From NCBI GenBank assembly GCA_026770615.1, contig MU631590.1:90089-111641 (forward strand): a DNA stretch of 21,553 nt, given 5' to 3'. The position numbers were made by a program, and so were the translations under genes. How positions within the stretch are numbered: the stretch's first letter is position 1; each line of letters starts with the position of its first letter. Of the stretch, positions 21,160 through 21,553 are shown in pieces. Source of the DNA: Pavlovales sp. CCMP2436 (Eukaryota; Haptophyta; Pavlovophyceae; Pavlovales). Under the pieces are notes generated by a model, which made no database searches, was not told the origin of the DNA, and worked only from the letters and a program-made list of their open reading frames with translations.

Positions 21160-21553
21160 CTGGTGTGTGTGTGTGTGGGGGGGGGGAGGTGAGGGAGATG
21201 GAAAGAGGAAGACAGTTTTTTTTTCTTTTTTTTCTGAAAATCTCGCTGAAAAATACGACATGAATAGCCAATCGGTTGAATTAAATATTAATTTTCAAAT
21301 TGAGAACACGGATAAAATTAGCACGCTGGCGGCAGAAAAAATCGGTCTTCTTCAATATCGAATCATTAAATTGATACCGAGATCGAAGCAAAATAGACTC
21401 ATTTTGAATTCAATCATAGCGGTTGGAATCGATTTAAACAGCCCAATCAGACAAGACGAAATTGATCGAATCGAGTCGCACGAGCGAATCGTCGTCAAGC
21501 ACATTACCGGCCGAACTGAGGAGCGGGGGGGGGGTGAGGGAGGGAGGGAGGGG
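21160..21553. other. Partial intron upstream of exon 1, with start echo
   Basis: GT and G runs, then an AT-rich stretch of TCGAAT/GATCGA-like words. A start echo of exon 1 lies at about 21470-21515: CTCAG|TTCGGCCGGTAATGTGC, coding [13 protein letters not shown] (real [13 protein letters not shown]), 356 bases upstream, acceptor retained. G-rich sequence runs to the window end. Confidence 0.85.

Overview
The window is nuclear DNA from a eukaryote that builds cilia or flagella, most likely a unicellular alga or other protist. The evidence is a dynein heavy-chain gene split by many small spliceosomal introns, a decayed LINE retrotransposon, microsatellites and dispersed intronic repeats. Exons are GC-rich and many introns are AT-rich or homopolymer-rich. 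I cannot place the species from sequence alone. A 595-base assembly gap lies at 10081-10675.

Layout. (1) Bases 1-6410 hold two copies of one LINE-like element, tail to tail. Copy A is on the + strand (about 18-4636) and has reverse transcriptase, RNase H, a Cys/His zinc motif and a Pro/Thr-rich tail. Copy B is on the - strand (about 6410-4670) and has only the 3' part. They meet at a perfect 25-bp inverted repeat with a 10-base loop (4610-4669). Both copies are broken by stops and frameshifts. (2) Bases 6411-7282 are GC-rich sequence of unknown coding status followed by an AT-rich flank with a 34-bp tandem repeat. (3) From 7283 to the right edge, on the - strand, lies the 3' part of one dynein heavy-chain gene. 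I resolved 27 exons, about 926 codons, from the AAA5 region through AAA6 to the C-terminal domain and stop codon. Splice phases agree at every junction I could join. At least one more exon must lie in the N gap.

The most unusual feature is in the introns. Many carry short degraded copies, here called echoes, of the edge of the neighbouring exon with its splice site. Copies of an exon's 3' end plus donor always lie downstream of that exon. Copies of an exon's 5' start plus acceptor always lie upstream of it. I count about 18 end echoes (14 keep GT at the donor position) and 15 start echoes (all keep AG). One intron (12245-13344) holds six start echoes and two end echoes. Some echoes differ from the real exon only by synonymous changes. 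At two exons a tandem duplication straddling the splice site is still visible. At others an unrelated or dispersed repeat separates echo from exon, so echoes could also be long duplications made when elements inserted at exon edges.

The introns also carry dispersed families: R1 (about 105 bp, three copies), R2 (a GTCGAC-centred family, six or more copies), R3 (a 150-bp MITE-like element with terminal inverted repeats plus one truncated copy) and R4 (about 50-65 bp, three copies). No tRNA, rRNA, CRISPR array or prokaryotic operon was seen.
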